This document shows, in pieces, positions 8,777 through 16,952 of a stretch of 64,000 nucleotides of DNA. The position numbers and the translations under genes are program-made. This DNA comes from FW021-bin31 sp964467635. Lineage in GTDB: Bacteria; Bacteroidota; Bacteroidia; Chitinophagales; Chitinophagaceae. How positions within the stretch are numbered: the stretch's first letter is position 1; each line of letters begins with the position of its first letter. The notes below the pieces were generated by a model that did no database searches, was not told the origin of the DNA, and saw only the letters and a list, made by a program, of their open reading frames with translations. The stretch is from positions 1-64,000 of the forward strand of contig CAYXRN010000002.1 in the NCBI GenBank assembly GCA_964467635.1, in the 5' to 3' direction.

Positions 8777-9472
8777 TCACTGGGTCACCCCGAGACGGGC
8801 CAGGTACTTGTCAATATCCCTGCCCTGTACACTAAGCGGATATTGATTTTTTATCTGCTTATAAATGGTAATTGCTTCTTTGGTTTTGCCTTCGTTTTCA
8901 AGAGCCATTCCAGCGCGCATAAGATATACTGGGGCGATGAGGTCATTGTCGTTATAATTACCAGCCTTTTTATAGTAATTAATCCCTTTCTGAGGTTGGT
9001 CTAACTCCATGTAAGCATCACCGATTAATCCGTAAGCTATAGCCTGAACAACCTTGTCATTGGCATCAAATTTTTTCAGATAATCTATGCCTTTTTGAAA
9101 CTCTCCAAGATGAACATAGCATACGCCCGCGGCATACTTTGCCTGGTTGCCCACCTTGGTATTGCCATAACGGTCGATGACTTTTAAATAACCGTAATTG
9201 TTGCCGTCGCCATGAAGAGCCAGTTTGAAAGAATCAATAGCAAAATAATGCTGCGCTTTAAACACCATGGCGACAGCTTTCTTTTCCCGTGGCTTTAAAT
9301 ACAGGTATTTGTACCCAAAATATCCTCCGACCAAAAGAATAATAATAATCCCAATGATGTTGATGGTTTTATTGTTCTTTTGGTAAAAAATCTCCGCTTT
9401 ATTCACGGATCCCTGGAATCCTTTATCTACATGATGTGTATGATACGCAGATTCTGTTGTTTTAGTTGCCAT
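8777..9472 (-). CDS. YfgM-like membrane-anchored TPR protein
   Basis: A 231-residue single-pass protein. After a short cytoplasmic start (MATKTTESAYHTHHVDKG) there is one membrane helix at about residues 35-55 (IIGIIIILLVGGYFGYKYLYL), then a periplasmic region of TPR helices such as KYAAGVCYVHLGEFQKGIDYL, AYGLIGDAYMELDQPQKGINYY and YLMRAGMALENEGKTKEAI. This layout matches the YfgM/TPR_21 group, which in enterobacteria works with SecYEG and chaperones; that role is only suggested here. The ATG at 9472 is preferred to one five codons earlier. It is 23 bases after pdhA and likely cotranscribed with it. Confidence 0.82.
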   Translation of the reverse strand: MATKTTESAYHTHHVDKGFQGSVNKAEIFYQKNNKTINIIGIIIILLVGGYFGYKYLYLKPREKKAVAMVFKAQHYFAIDSFKLALHGDGNNYGYLKVIDRYGNTKVGNQAKYAAGVCYVHLGEFQKGIDYLKKFDANDKVVQAIAYGLIGDAYMELDQPQKGINYYKKAGNYNDNDLIAPVYLMRAGMALENEGKTKEAITIYKQIKNQYPLSVQGRDIDKYLARLGVTQ

Positions 9473-9495
9473 ATGCTCTTCGTGCAAATAGGTTA

Positions 9496-10488
9496 TTAGT
9501 CTGTTATAAATGGATAATCGTCCTCCGCATAAACGTCCTTCAGCAGTTCGTCGTCGGCGGGGAATGGAGAATCTTCCGCAAATTTTACCGATTCCGCCAC
9601 CTGATCGTCAACCCTGCTTTTAATGGCTTCGATTTCTTCTTCTGAAGCATACTTATTGTCTTGGATGGTCTTTAAAACCTGATTGAGCGGATCTTTTTCT
9701 TTGTATTCTTCCACTTCTTCTTTCGTCCGGTACTTTGCGGGATCACTCATAGAGTGCCCACGATAGCGATAGGTCTTAATTTCTAACAGGGTAGGACCTT
9801 CTCCTTTGCGTGCACGGTTTACTGCTCGTTCAATACCGATGTGAACGTCCTCGCATTTCATGCCGTCGATGGTATCGGCCGGCATATCGTATCCGTCTGC
9901 CAGGTTAGCAATATCCTGTACATTGGAGGTTCGTGCAACCGAAGTCCCCATTGCATACATGTTATTTTCGCAGATAAATATCACCGGCAAATTCCACAGC
10001 ATCGCCATGTTAAATGTTTCATGTACGATACCCTGGCGGGCGGCACCATCACCAAAAAAGCATAAGACTACATTATCTGTCTTTTTGTATTTCTCCGCGA
10101 AAGCCAGACCGGCGGAAACACCAATTTGTCCGCCGACAATACCATGACCGCCGTAGAAATTATGTTCTTTGGAAAACATGTGCATACTTCCACCTTTTCC
10201 TTTGGAACACCCAGTCACTTTGCCATATAATTCAGCCATAGTCGCCTGAGCAGAAATGCCTTTGGCGATGGCGAGTCCGTGATCCCGATAGGCGGTTATA
10301 AATTTGTCTTCAGGTTTGGTCGCTGTCATGGCACCGGCGGCCACCGCTTCCTGGCCCATATAAAGATGGCAAAATCCGCGGATCTTTTGCATGCCATACA
10401 ACTGTCCTGCTTTCAGTTCGAAACGGCGCAGGAGCAACATTAATTCGTACCAATATAAATAGGTATCTTTGGAAAACTTAGTCTGCAC
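9496..10488 (-). CDS. pdhA: pyruvate dehydrogenase E1 component, alpha subunit
   Basis: The alpha subunit of the heterotetrameric E1 enzyme that decarboxylates pyruvate with thiamine diphosphate before transfer to lipoyl-E2. The thiamine-binding motif runs from GDGAARQG to ENNMYA with the usual spacing. The regulatory-loop segment YRGHSMSDP is also present, as is GSMHMFS, characteristic of pyruvate-type E1 alpha. At 330 residues it is normal in length. The beta subunit, E2 and E3 are not in this window. The gene has a textbook promoter and diverges from recF. Confidence 0.95.
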   Translation of the reverse strand: MQTKFSKDTYLYWYELMLLLRRFELKAGQLYGMQKIRGFCHLYMGQEAVAAGAMTATKPEDKFITAYRDHGLAIAKGISAQATMAELYGKVTGCSKGKGGSMHMFSKEHNFYGGHGIVGGQIGVSAGLAFAEKYKKTDNVVLCFFGDGAARQGIVHETFNMAMLWNLPVIFICENNMYAMGTSVARTSNVQDIANLADGYDMPADTIDGMKCEDVHIGIERAVNRARKGEGPTLLEIKTYRYRGHSMSDPAKYRTKEEVEEYKEKDPLNQVLKTIQDNKYASEEEIEAIKSRVDDQVAESVKFAEDSPFPADDELLKDVYAEDDYPFITD

Positions 10489-10508
10489 GATTTTTCTAAA
10501 TTTGCCTG

Positions 10509-10516
10509 CAAAACTA
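10509..10516 (-). promoter_or_regulatory. promoter of pdhA
   Basis: On the minus strand TAGTTTTG fits TAnnTTTG, with TTTTG 19 bases further upstream, the ideal spacing for the Bacteroidota sigma factor. It lies 21 bases before the pdhA ATG. Confidence 0.65.
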
Positions 10517-10576
10517 TATGAAATTTACCAATAGTCAAAACTGCTGTTTTTTATTGCTGAAAAATCTTTGTCCCTC

Positions 10577-11668
10577 GTGCTGCAATTAAGATACATCCAA
10601 TTATACCAGTTTAAAAATTATGCGCAACGGAAATTCTCTTTTGACCAACCCGTTATTGGCATTACTGGCCCTAATGGTGCAGGTAAAACCAATTTATTGG
10701 ATGCCGTTTATTATCTTGGCTTTACCCGCAGCTATTTTAATACCCGCGAAATAACCAATGCGACACACCATCATGACGCGTTTCGGATTGAAGGAGTTTT
10801 TTCCAAAAAGGGAAAGGCGGAAAAAGTCAGTTGTGTCTACCGAAATGGCCGAAAAGAAGTGCAAGTAAATGACGAGGCATACGACAGGTTTTCACATCAT
10901 ATTGGCCGGTTTCCCGCGGTTTTTATTGCCCCCGATGACAGTGTTTTAATTACAGGGGGAAGTGAATTACGCCGGAAATTCATTGATGTCCTTCTTGCAC
11001 AGATGCAATCCGTCTACCTGGATCATTTGATCGCTTACCAGAAAATCCGGAGCCAACGCAACGGTATTTTAAAAAACTGGAGCGAAAATGCGCAAAATAA
11101 TGCCTTGCTGGATGTATTTGATCAACAGTTGATCGCCCACGGGCCTCCTATTTTTGACGCCCGCCGGGATTTTCTGTCTTTATTTAACGAAAAAGTCCAG
11201 CACTACTACCATTATGTCTCCGGAGCAAAGGAGTCTGTTCATGTTGTTTATGAAAGCGCTTTACACGATATTCCCTTTGAGCAGTTGTTAATCGACAGCA
11301 GGTCACGCGACAAAATACGCCAAAGGACAACCAGGGGCATTCACCGGGATGATCTGATTTTCCTCATGAATGGCCATCCCCTAAAACAGGTTGGTTCTCA
11401 GGGGCAGAAGAAAAGCTTTTTATTCGCCCTTAAATTAGCGCAATTTGAGATCCTTCAAAGTCACAAGGGCTTTTCCCCGATATTATTGTTGGACGATATT
11501 TTTGAAAAGCTGGACCAGCAACGGATCAAAAGGCTTATAGAACTGATCTCCGGAGAAGGCTTTGGACAGGTTTTTATTACCGATACCGAAGCAGATCGGT
11601 TGGAAAAGATGTTCCAGCAGGCGGATGTGCGTTTGCAAATGATAAAGCTTAATGGAGCGAAGAAGTGA
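10577..11668 (+). CDS. recF: DNA replication and repair protein RecF
   Basis: RecF is an SMC-like ATPase that helps load RecA at single-strand gaps via RecOR. The Walker A motif GPNGAGKTN lies near residue 33. The signature-like segment QVGSQGQKKSFLFALKLAQ and the Walker B LLLDDIFEKLD are in the C-terminal third. No ATG exists near the start; the GTG at 10577 (then LQLRYIQLYQFKNY) gives the usual RecF N-terminus and is preferred to a TTG at 10568 that overlaps a promoter-like ATCTTTG. This gives 363 residues. It diverges from pdhA and converges with ndk. Confidence 0.92.
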   Translation: MLQLRYIQLYQFKNYAQRKFSFDQPVIGITGPNGAGKTNLLDAVYYLGFTRSYFNTREITNATHHHDAFRIEGVFSKKGKAEKVSCVYRNGRKEVQVNDEAYDRFSHHIGRFPAVFIAPDDSVLITGGSELRRKFIDVLLAQMQSVYLDHLIAYQKIRSQRNGILKNWSENAQNNALLDVFDQQLIAHGPPIFDARRDFLSLFNEKVQHYYHYVSGAKESVHVVYESALHDIPFEQLLIDSRSRDKIRQRTTRGIHRDDLIFLMNGHPLKQVGSQGQKKSFLFALKLAQFEILQSHKGFSPILLLDDIFEKLDQQRIKRLIELISGEGFGQVFITDTEADRLEKMFQQADVRLQMIKLNGAKK

Positions 11669-11710
11669 AAACGGGCGCCGGTTCGTTCACCCACCGCTCC
11701 ATTACGCCGA

Positions 11711-12127
11711 TCAGTAGCGTTCTAATCGTGAGAAGAAGAAATCGCCTTCGATTTGGGCGTTTTCATCTGAATCAGAACCATGAATAGCATTTTTACCTAA
11801 AGATTCTGCATATAGCTTTCTGATGGTCCCCTCATCAGCTTTTGAGGGATCTGTGGCACCAATCAGCTTGCGAAAATCTTCTACCGCATTTTCTTTTTCA
11901 ACAATGGCAGCGATGATCGGACCGCTGCTCATAAAATCAACCAGTTCCTCATAAAATGGCTTATCTTTATGAATCGCATAGAACGCACCAGCTTTTTCTT
12001 TGGTTAAACGGGTCAGTTTCATGGCGCGGACAGCAAAGCCCGCCCTGATAATCTGATCCAAAATTACACCGGAATGGCCATTTTTGAACGCATCCGGTTT
12101 GATCATAGTAAATGTTTTGTTGCTCAT
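11711..12127 (-). CDS. ndk: nucleoside diphosphate kinase
   Basis: Balances nucleoside triphosphate pools by moving a phosphate through a phosphohistidine. The signature NAIHGSDSDENA with the active-site histidine is near residue 115, and the N-terminal TFTMIKPDAFKNG strand is intact. At 138 residues it is the standard bacterial length. It converges with recF across 42 bases with no clear terminator and has its own promoter shared with the divergent DHH gene region. Confidence 0.97.
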   Translation of the reverse strand: MSNKTFTMIKPDAFKNGHSGVILDQIIRAGFAVRAMKLTRLTKEKAGAFYAIHKDKPFYEELVDFMSSGPIIAAIVEKENAVEDFRKLIGATDPSKADEGTIRKLYAESLGKNAIHGSDSDENAQIEGDFFFSRLERY

Positions 12128-12149
12128 TTTTAGGGTTATTTTTGCCCGG

Positions 12150-12157
12150 CAAAGGTA
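12150..12157 (-). promoter_or_regulatory. -7 box of ndk
   Basis: TACCTTTG on the minus strand is an exact TAnnTTTG match 23 bases before the ndk ATG. Confidence 0.6.
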
Positions 12158-12235
12158 AAGGATGTTACCTAAACCTTGAAAACTTTTTGACTTTTACAAT
12201 TAAATTAAAGAAATTCGCCGCTCGTATAGATTTCT

Positions 12236-13243
12236 ATGAAGGCACTTACAGCAATAAAACCACTGATTGAGGGCGCGTCTAAAAAGGCAGTCATTACCAT
12301 GCATCAGAATCCGGATGCAGACGCCATGGGATCTTCACTGGCGCTGAGGGATTATCTTCTACAAAAGGGACACGAACCAACGGTGATCTCTCCCAATGAA
12401 TTCCCTGAGTTTTTAAAGTGGATGCCCGGTTGTGATGCTGTACTGGTTTTCGACAATCAAAAAGAAAAAGCACTTGAAGCTTTGGCGGAGGCAGACCTGC
12501 TTTTCTGCCTGGATTTCAATGCGTTTCACAGAACAAGAAATCTCGCGCCTCACTTGGAAAAAACCAAAGCAATCAAGGTCTTGATAGACCATCATTTGTA
12601 CCCGCAGGAGGGCTTTGACTATGGTGAAAGTGATACCACGGCTGCGGCTACTGCGTTATTGATCTATGAGTTTGTGATCGCCATGGGTGATTTTTCCATG
12701 ATCAATCTTTCCATGGCACAATGCATCTATGCCGGCGCGATGACTGACACCGGCTCCTTTCGGTTTCCGGCGACATCTTCGAGAGTGCACCGCATGATTG
12801 CCGATTTGATGGACATTGGGTTGGATCATGAACAAATCCACAACGCCATTTATGACAACTATAAGGAAAATCGCTTGCGGTTTATCGGTCAGGCGCTCGT
12901 AGACCGGCTGGAAGTATTTTATGAATACAATACCGCTATTATCTCCATCCCTCATGAAATGTTTAAAAAGTTCGAGTTAAAGCCGGGCGATACCGAAGGA
13001 CTCGTTAATTTTCCATTGGCAATTAAAGGTATAAAATTTGCGGCGCTATTCACCGACCGAAAAGAGGAGATTCGCATGTCTTTTCGTTCAAAAGGAGACT
13101 TTAACGTCAATTTGTTTGCTCAAAAATATTTTGAGGGCGGCGGACACATAAACGCCGCAGGCGGACGGTCATCCGATTCGCTTAAACAGACCATCAGCCG
13201 TTTTAAAAAAGCACTGAAAGAAAATAAAGAATCACTCCATTAA
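12236..13243 (+). CDS. DHH/DHHA1 phosphoesterase (NrnA-like)
   Basis: Manganese-dependent phosphoesterase of the NrnA group, whose members degrade short RNA oligomers, pAp or linear cyclic-dinucleotide products. The DHH domain shows HQNPDADAMGSS near residue 23 and IDHHLYP near 118; TDTGSFRFPATSS follows near 165. The C-terminal DHHA1 domain has the GGGHINAAGG motif near residue 305. Length 335 is typical. A link with the diadenylate cyclase gene 2.4 kb away is attractive, because relatives cleave c-di-AMP or pApA, but the sequence does not decide the substrate. The next gene starts 24 bases downstream on the same strand. Confidence 0.85.
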   Translation: MKALTAIKPLIEGASKKAVITMHQNPDADAMGSSLALRDYLLQKGHEPTVISPNEFPEFLKWMPGCDAVLVFDNQKEKALEALAEADLLFCLDFNAFHRTRNLAPHLEKTKAIKVLIDHHLYPQEGFDYGESDTTAAATALLIYEFVIAMGDFSMINLSMAQCIYAGAMTDTGSFRFPATSSRVHRMIADLMDIGLDHEQIHNAIYDNYKENRLRFIGQALVDRLEVFYEYNTAIISIPHEMFKKFELKPGDTEGLVNFPLAIKGIKFAALFTDRKEEIRMSFRSKGDFNVNLFAQKYFEGGGHINAAGGRSSDSLKQTISRFKKALKENKESLH

Positions 13244-13267
13244 AAACAATCTAATAATAATTTCACA

Positions 13268-14194
13268 ATGACAACAAACCAAAGGATTAAAAAATCCGTT
13301 ATGCTGCTCTCGATTGGAATCGGCATCGGCATGCTGGCCATTACCGGTTGTAAAAACGGGATGAGTGGCTTTGAAACAACTCCCAGCGGGTTGAAATACA
13401 AAATCGTAGAAGATGAACCTGGCGATACCGCCAGTCCCGGCGATTACCTGCAGGTGAGCATTCGTACCCTGGTTCATGATTCTGTCCTCATGGATACTTA
13501 TGAAGAAGGGGCCGGCTACCGCTGGCTACCGCTTCAAAAAAGCTCCGGCCAAAAATTTGACATCATGGAGGGGCTCGCTCTTCTGTCAAAGGGGGACAGT
13601 GCTGAATTTTTGATACCCGCAGACTCGGTCATGAATCCAATGAATCGTCCGCCTTTTGTAGACTCTGGAGATATCATTCATATTTATGTAAAGGTACATG
13701 ACATCAGAAATGAAGAAGGCTACAAGAGCGCCATGGCTAAAGCAAAAATTGAGCAGAAGCAGGAAGACCAAAAGATCATCCAGCAGTATCTGGACAGCAC
13801 CGGTCAGAAAGGTCAAGCAACCGATGACGGCGTCTATGTAATCGTACATAAAGAAGGGGAAGGGGCTCCGGCGGAAAAAGGCCAGACGGTTTCCATAATG
13901 TACACCGGGAAAACCTTGGATGGAACAGTTTTCGACTCCAATATCGACTCCTCCTTCCACCATACGGATCCCCTGGTGTTTCCCCTGGGACAAGGAAGGA
14001 TGATTCCCGGAATGGAATCCGGAATGAAATTGCTCAAAAAAGGAGCGGAAGCCACACTGGTTATTCCTTCGGGGCTGGCTTATGGTCCAAACGGCCGTCC
14101 CCCGGTAATTAAACCCAATTCGGTATTGTTGTTCGATGTAGTGGTTAAAGATATTTCGGGCACCCCGGACTCAGGCACACCGCAGGGCAATTAA
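13268..14194 (+). CDS. FKBP-type peptidyl-prolyl isomerase lipoprotein
   Basis: Envelope folding helper. The N-terminus is a lipoprotein signal ending in AITGC, predicting lipid anchoring near residue 27. Two FKBP-like regions follow. The first (about 35-145) keeps the fold segments but is degenerate. The second (about 185-300) is canonical, with YTGKTLDGTVFDSN, PLGQGRMIPGMESGM, KGAEATLVIPSGLAYG and VLLFDVVV. Charged coiled coil AKAKIEQKQEDQKI joins them. It probably forms a two-gene unit with the DHH gene and ends at a strong terminator. Confidence 0.9.
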   Translation: MTTNQRIKKSVMLLSIGIGIGMLAITGCKNGMSGFETTPSGLKYKIVEDEPGDTASPGDYLQVSIRTLVHDSVLMDTYEEGAGYRWLPLQKSSGQKFDIMEGLALLSKGDSAEFLIPADSVMNPMNRPPFVDSGDIIHIYVKVHDIRNEEGYKSAMAKAKIEQKQEDQKIIQQYLDSTGQKGQATDDGVYVIVHKEGEGAPAEKGQTVSIMYTGKTLDGTVFDSNIDSSFHHTDPLVFPLGQGRMIPGMESGMKLLKKGAEATLVIPSGLAYGPNGRPPVIKPNSVLLFDVVVKDISGTPDSGTPQGN

Positions 14195-14211
14195 TAGCTA
14201 TTATTTATTGA

Positions 14212-14243
14212 GGTTGGCGATTCGAAGAATCGCCAACCTTTTT
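14212..14243 (+). terminator. Rho-independent terminator after the FKBP gene
   Basis: A perfect 12-bp stem (GGTTGGCGATTC / GAATCGCCAACC) with a GAA loop is followed by five T residues. It begins 17 bases after the stop codon. Confidence 0.93.
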
Positions 14244-14633
14244 ATAAAACAGAGCGTAAAACCCATCCATCGCCCCGAAGCCCAACCCATCGCCTATGGC
14301 GTGGGGGGTAGTTCACTTCCCGGGGCGTAAAACCAATTTGTCCCGAATTCCAGATGAGGTTAAGCGACAAAACTGGACCTTGTAAATAAACTCCTGGGGC
14401 ATTGAGGATAAGATTTAAAACCGCAGCCGGTACAGAAGATCGGGCACCAAATCCTCCGAAACAATAAACAACTCCGTGTGAGCCCGAAGTCCGGCCCCTT
14501 CTCTGCAATGAGTAGGGCCCATCACCACCGACCCAAGTCAAATATCCTTTATTTCCGCACGACGGGAGCATGGCGTCGTCAAGTACATGAAGCCACGCCT
14601 TGTCGACATCCGATATTTCCAGTAAACAATCTC
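14244..14633. other. intergenic region with possible dispersed repeat
   Basis: No convincing gene lies here. The first 80 bases hold short repeats and hairpins: GCGTAAAACC occurs twice, CGCC-TAT-GGCG forms a hairpin, and GCCCCG/CGGGGC arms flank it. The blocks CGTAAAACCCATC, CGAAGCCC, ATCGCCTATG and GTTCAC occur in the same order upstream of the FUSC gene near 29.8 kb, which suggests a degenerate repeated element. The rest shows nothing recognisable. Confidence 0.4.
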
Positions 14634-15437
14634 TTACCCCGTCTCTTCTATCAGCTTTTCATAAAGAAGGGATTTAAGATCTTCCAACGAAACATTCATG
14701 TGCAAATGGCCATCTCTGGCATAGGAAACATTACCTCGTTCCTCGGAAACAATAATGGCCAGCGCATCACTTTGCTCGGTGGCCCCTACACCGGAACGAT
14801 GACGTAAACCAATACGCAACGGAAGGTTTGGATTCTCCGATACCGGCAAGACTACTTTTGCCGCCACCAACTTACTTCCGGCAATGATTACGGCGCCATC
14901 ATGCAACGGGCTGTTTTTCTTAAAAATGCTCTCTAAAAGACGGGCGGAAACATTGCCGTCTATGGGAACGCCCGAAGAGGTGTCAAAACGTAGTTTATAC
15001 GAATTGGTCACAATGATGAGCGCTCCGGTATAGGTGTTAGCCATATTGCCCACGGCCATTACTAGGTGTTTGATCAATTCTTCGGACCTGCGGGAATCCT
15101 TTTGCTTGTCTGAAATCAAAAACTTTCGCCACACGTTATCTTCACTAAAAGGGATGTTTTTCCCAAGCAGCAACAAAAACCGCCTGATTTCCGGTTGGAA
15201 AATGACGATAATAGCCAAAATACCTACATTGATAAAGTTCTGCAGGATGCTGGTCAGCAAAGGCATCTGTAACGCGCGGACGATAAAATAAACGATATAG
15301 ACTACGACAATGCCCCAGAATATTTTAAAGGCAATACTGCCCCTCAACAACCGATAGAGCTGATAGATCAGAAAGGCCACAATAAGGACATCAACTATAT
15401 TTAGCCAGCGAAAAGTATATCCCCAAAGGTGAATCAC
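14634..15437 (-). CDS. cdaA: diadenylate cyclase CdaA (c-di-AMP synthase)
   Basis: Makes the second messenger c-di-AMP from two ATP. Three N-terminal membrane helices occupy roughly residues 10-90, followed by the DAC domain with the hallmark motifs LHDGAVII near 175 and RHRSGVGATEQSDA near 210. The 267-residue length and layout match the CdaA (YbbP) class. It starts with GTG at 15437. It lies 43 bases downstream of folP, a gene pair repeatedly seen in Bacteroidota. No CdaR or GlmM gene is beside it. A DHH phosphoesterase 2.4 kb away could be part of turnover, which is speculation. Confidence 0.94.
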   Translation of the reverse strand: MIHLWGYTFRWLNIVDVLIVAFLIYQLYRLLRGSIAFKIFWGIVVVYIVYFIVRALQMPLLTSILQNFINVGILAIIVIFQPEIRRFLLLLGKNIPFSEDNVWRKFLISDKQKDSRRSEELIKHLVMAVGNMANTYTGALIIVTNSYKLRFDTSSGVPIDGNVSARLLESIFKKNSPLHDGAVIIAGSKLVAAKVVLPVSENPNLPLRIGLRHRSGVGATEQSDALAIIVSEERGNVSYARDGHLHMNVSLEDLKSLLYEKLIEETG

Positions 15438-15480
15438 GTATGTAACTGTTTATTTTTATAAAAAACGAAAATAGGTAAAA

Positions 15481-16344
15481 TCACGCTTGTTTCCGATAAT
15501 ATTCCCATAATTGTACCAGTTCTTGTGCAGGCTTGATATCATGGACTCTCAATAGTTGAACGCCCTGCTGCAGTGCAAGCAAATTTAAGGCTATTGTACC
15601 ATTTAAAGCTTCCTTTGGTGAGGAACCTAATAATTTATAGATCATAGATTTACGGGAAATACCGGCCATCAACGGATAGCCCAATTGGTGAAAAAACGAA
15701 AGGCGGTGCATCAATTGATAATTATGTGCTATGGTTTTGCCAAATCCAAATCCCGGGTCGATGATCAGGTCTTTAATACCCGCTTGGCGACAAACAGCCG
15801 CCTTTCGGATGAAAAAATCAAAAACCTCCTGCGCCACATCTTCGTAGCGTGGATTGTCCTGCATGTTGGCCGGTGTTCCTTGCATGTGCATCGCAACATA
15901 AGGGACTCCGAGTCTGGCCACAAGGGGAATCATAGCCGGATCCATTTCTCCGGCACTGATGTCATTGATTAATACGGCTCCACCGGCTATCGCTGCCGCT
16001 GCCACCTCCGCATGATACGTATCAATGGAGAGCAAAGCCTCCGGAAATGCTTCAACTATGGTTTCGATGACGGGCAGCACCCGTTCCGCTTCTTCAGCGG
16101 CCGAAAGGCGTTGAGCGCCCGGACGGGTGCTTTGGCCGCCAATATCTATGAAAGTCGCTCCTTCCTCCATCATCTGGCCGGCCCTTTCCAGATAAGCCTG
16201 CCGGTCGACATACCGGCTACCTGCGTAGAAAGAGTCGGGCGTAATATTAAGGATCCCCATCAGCAGGGGTTTATCCAGTGTAAGTAACTTTCCTCCTACA
16301 TTCATTGAAAAAGTAGGCATTAATAATGTATTTTTGGCCTTCAT
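15481..16344 (-). CDS. folP: dihydropteroate synthase
   Basis: Condenses p-aminobenzoate with the pterin diphosphate in folate synthesis, and is the sulfonamide target. The two family signatures are clear: GILNITPDSFYAGSRY near residue 30 and IGGQSTRPGAQRLS near 67. IDTYHAEVA, INDISAG, MHMQGTP, DPGFGFGK and the C-terminal RVHDI are also present. Three nearby ATGs (16344, 16320, 16305) could serve as start; the first is kept because it lies just after the promoter. It is cotranscribed with cdaA. Confidence 0.96.
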   Translation of the reverse strand: MKAKNTLLMPTFSMNVGGKLLTLDKPLLMGILNITPDSFYAGSRYVDRQAYLERAGQMMEEGATFIDIGGQSTRPGAQRLSAAEEAERVLPVIETIVEAFPEALLSIDTYHAEVAAAAIAGGAVLINDISAGEMDPAMIPLVARLGVPYVAMHMQGTPANMQDNPRYEDVAQEVFDFFIRKAAVCRQAGIKDLIIDPGFGFGKTIAHNYQLMHRLSFFHQLGYPLMAGISRKSMIYKLLGSSPKEALNGTIALNLLALQQGVQLLRVHDIKPAQELVQLWEYYRKQA

Positions 16345-16359
16345 AAGATATTAGCTGGG

Positions 16360-16367
16360 CAAATTTA
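16360..16367 (-). promoter_or_regulatory. -7 box of folP-cdaA
   Basis: TAAATTTG on the minus strand matches TAnnTTTG 15 bases before the folP ATG, in the 36-base gap shared with the divergent DUF1599 gene. Confidence 0.5.
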
Positions 16368-16380
16368 AGATAAATCTAAA

Positions 16381-16935
16381 ATGGGGCAGAAACAAACTTT
16401 GCGGCAGTACGATCAGGAAATGGCTGAATGCAAGAAAATCTTTTTCGACAAGGCCAAGGATTATGGTACTTCATGGCGGGTAATGCGTCCTATTTCCATA
16501 ACGGACCAGATCATGATCAAGGCGCTGCGGATCCGTAATATTCAAGAAACCGGAAACCAGAAAGTCGGAGATAAAATAGATAATGAATTCCGCGGAATTG
16601 CCAATTACGGTCTTATAGCCCTGATACAATTGAGCCTGCAGGGGAATGAACAGTGGAACCTTCCGTTGGACGAAGCCATTCGCATTTATGACAGGGAAGC
16701 CGGAACGGTGCGTCAGCTCATGCAAAATAAAAACCATGATTACGGAGAAGCCTGGCGGCAGATGAGCCAGCAGTCTTTTGTAGATATGATACTGTCTAAA
16801 CTGCACCGTATTCGGCAAATCATTGAACAAGGGGGAAAAACGAGCGTATCAGAAGGAATAGATGCTAATTTTTCTGACATTGTCAACTACGCAGCCTTCG
16901 CCTTGATCCAAATTAATGAAGCTCAAACCATTTAA
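16381..16935 (+). CDS. DUF1599 protein with internal duplication
   Basis: A 184-residue protein conserved in Bacteroidota with no established function. It consists of two copies of one helical unit. Copy one (about 6-80) contains CKKIFFDKAKDYGTSWRVM and RIRNIQETG. Copy two (about 95-175) has MQNKNHDYGEAWRQMSQQS and LHRIRQIIEQGG, with the same K..DYG.(S/A)WR core. The conserved Lys, Asp, Tyr and Trp-Arg suggest a binding or catalytic site rather than a mere scaffold; relatives have been linked to nucleotide-modification families, which is not shown here. The BT_3928-type gene follows after 17 bases, so they are likely cotranscribed. Confidence 0.85.
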   Translation: MGQKQTLRQYDQEMAECKKIFFDKAKDYGTSWRVMRPISITDQIMIKALRIRNIQETGNQKVGDKIDNEFRGIANYGLIALIQLSLQGNEQWNLPLDEAIRIYDREAGTVRQLMQNKNHDYGEAWRQMSQQSFVDMILSKLHRIRQIIEQGGKTSVSEGIDANFSDIVNYAAFALIQINEAQTI

Positions 16936-16952
16936 ACTTTGTTTATTATTCA

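Noticed and set aside
14242..14571. 109-residue minus-strand ORF after the FKBP terminator
   Set aside because: It covers the repeat-like intergenic segment, has no family resemblance and low-complexity Gly/Arg composition.
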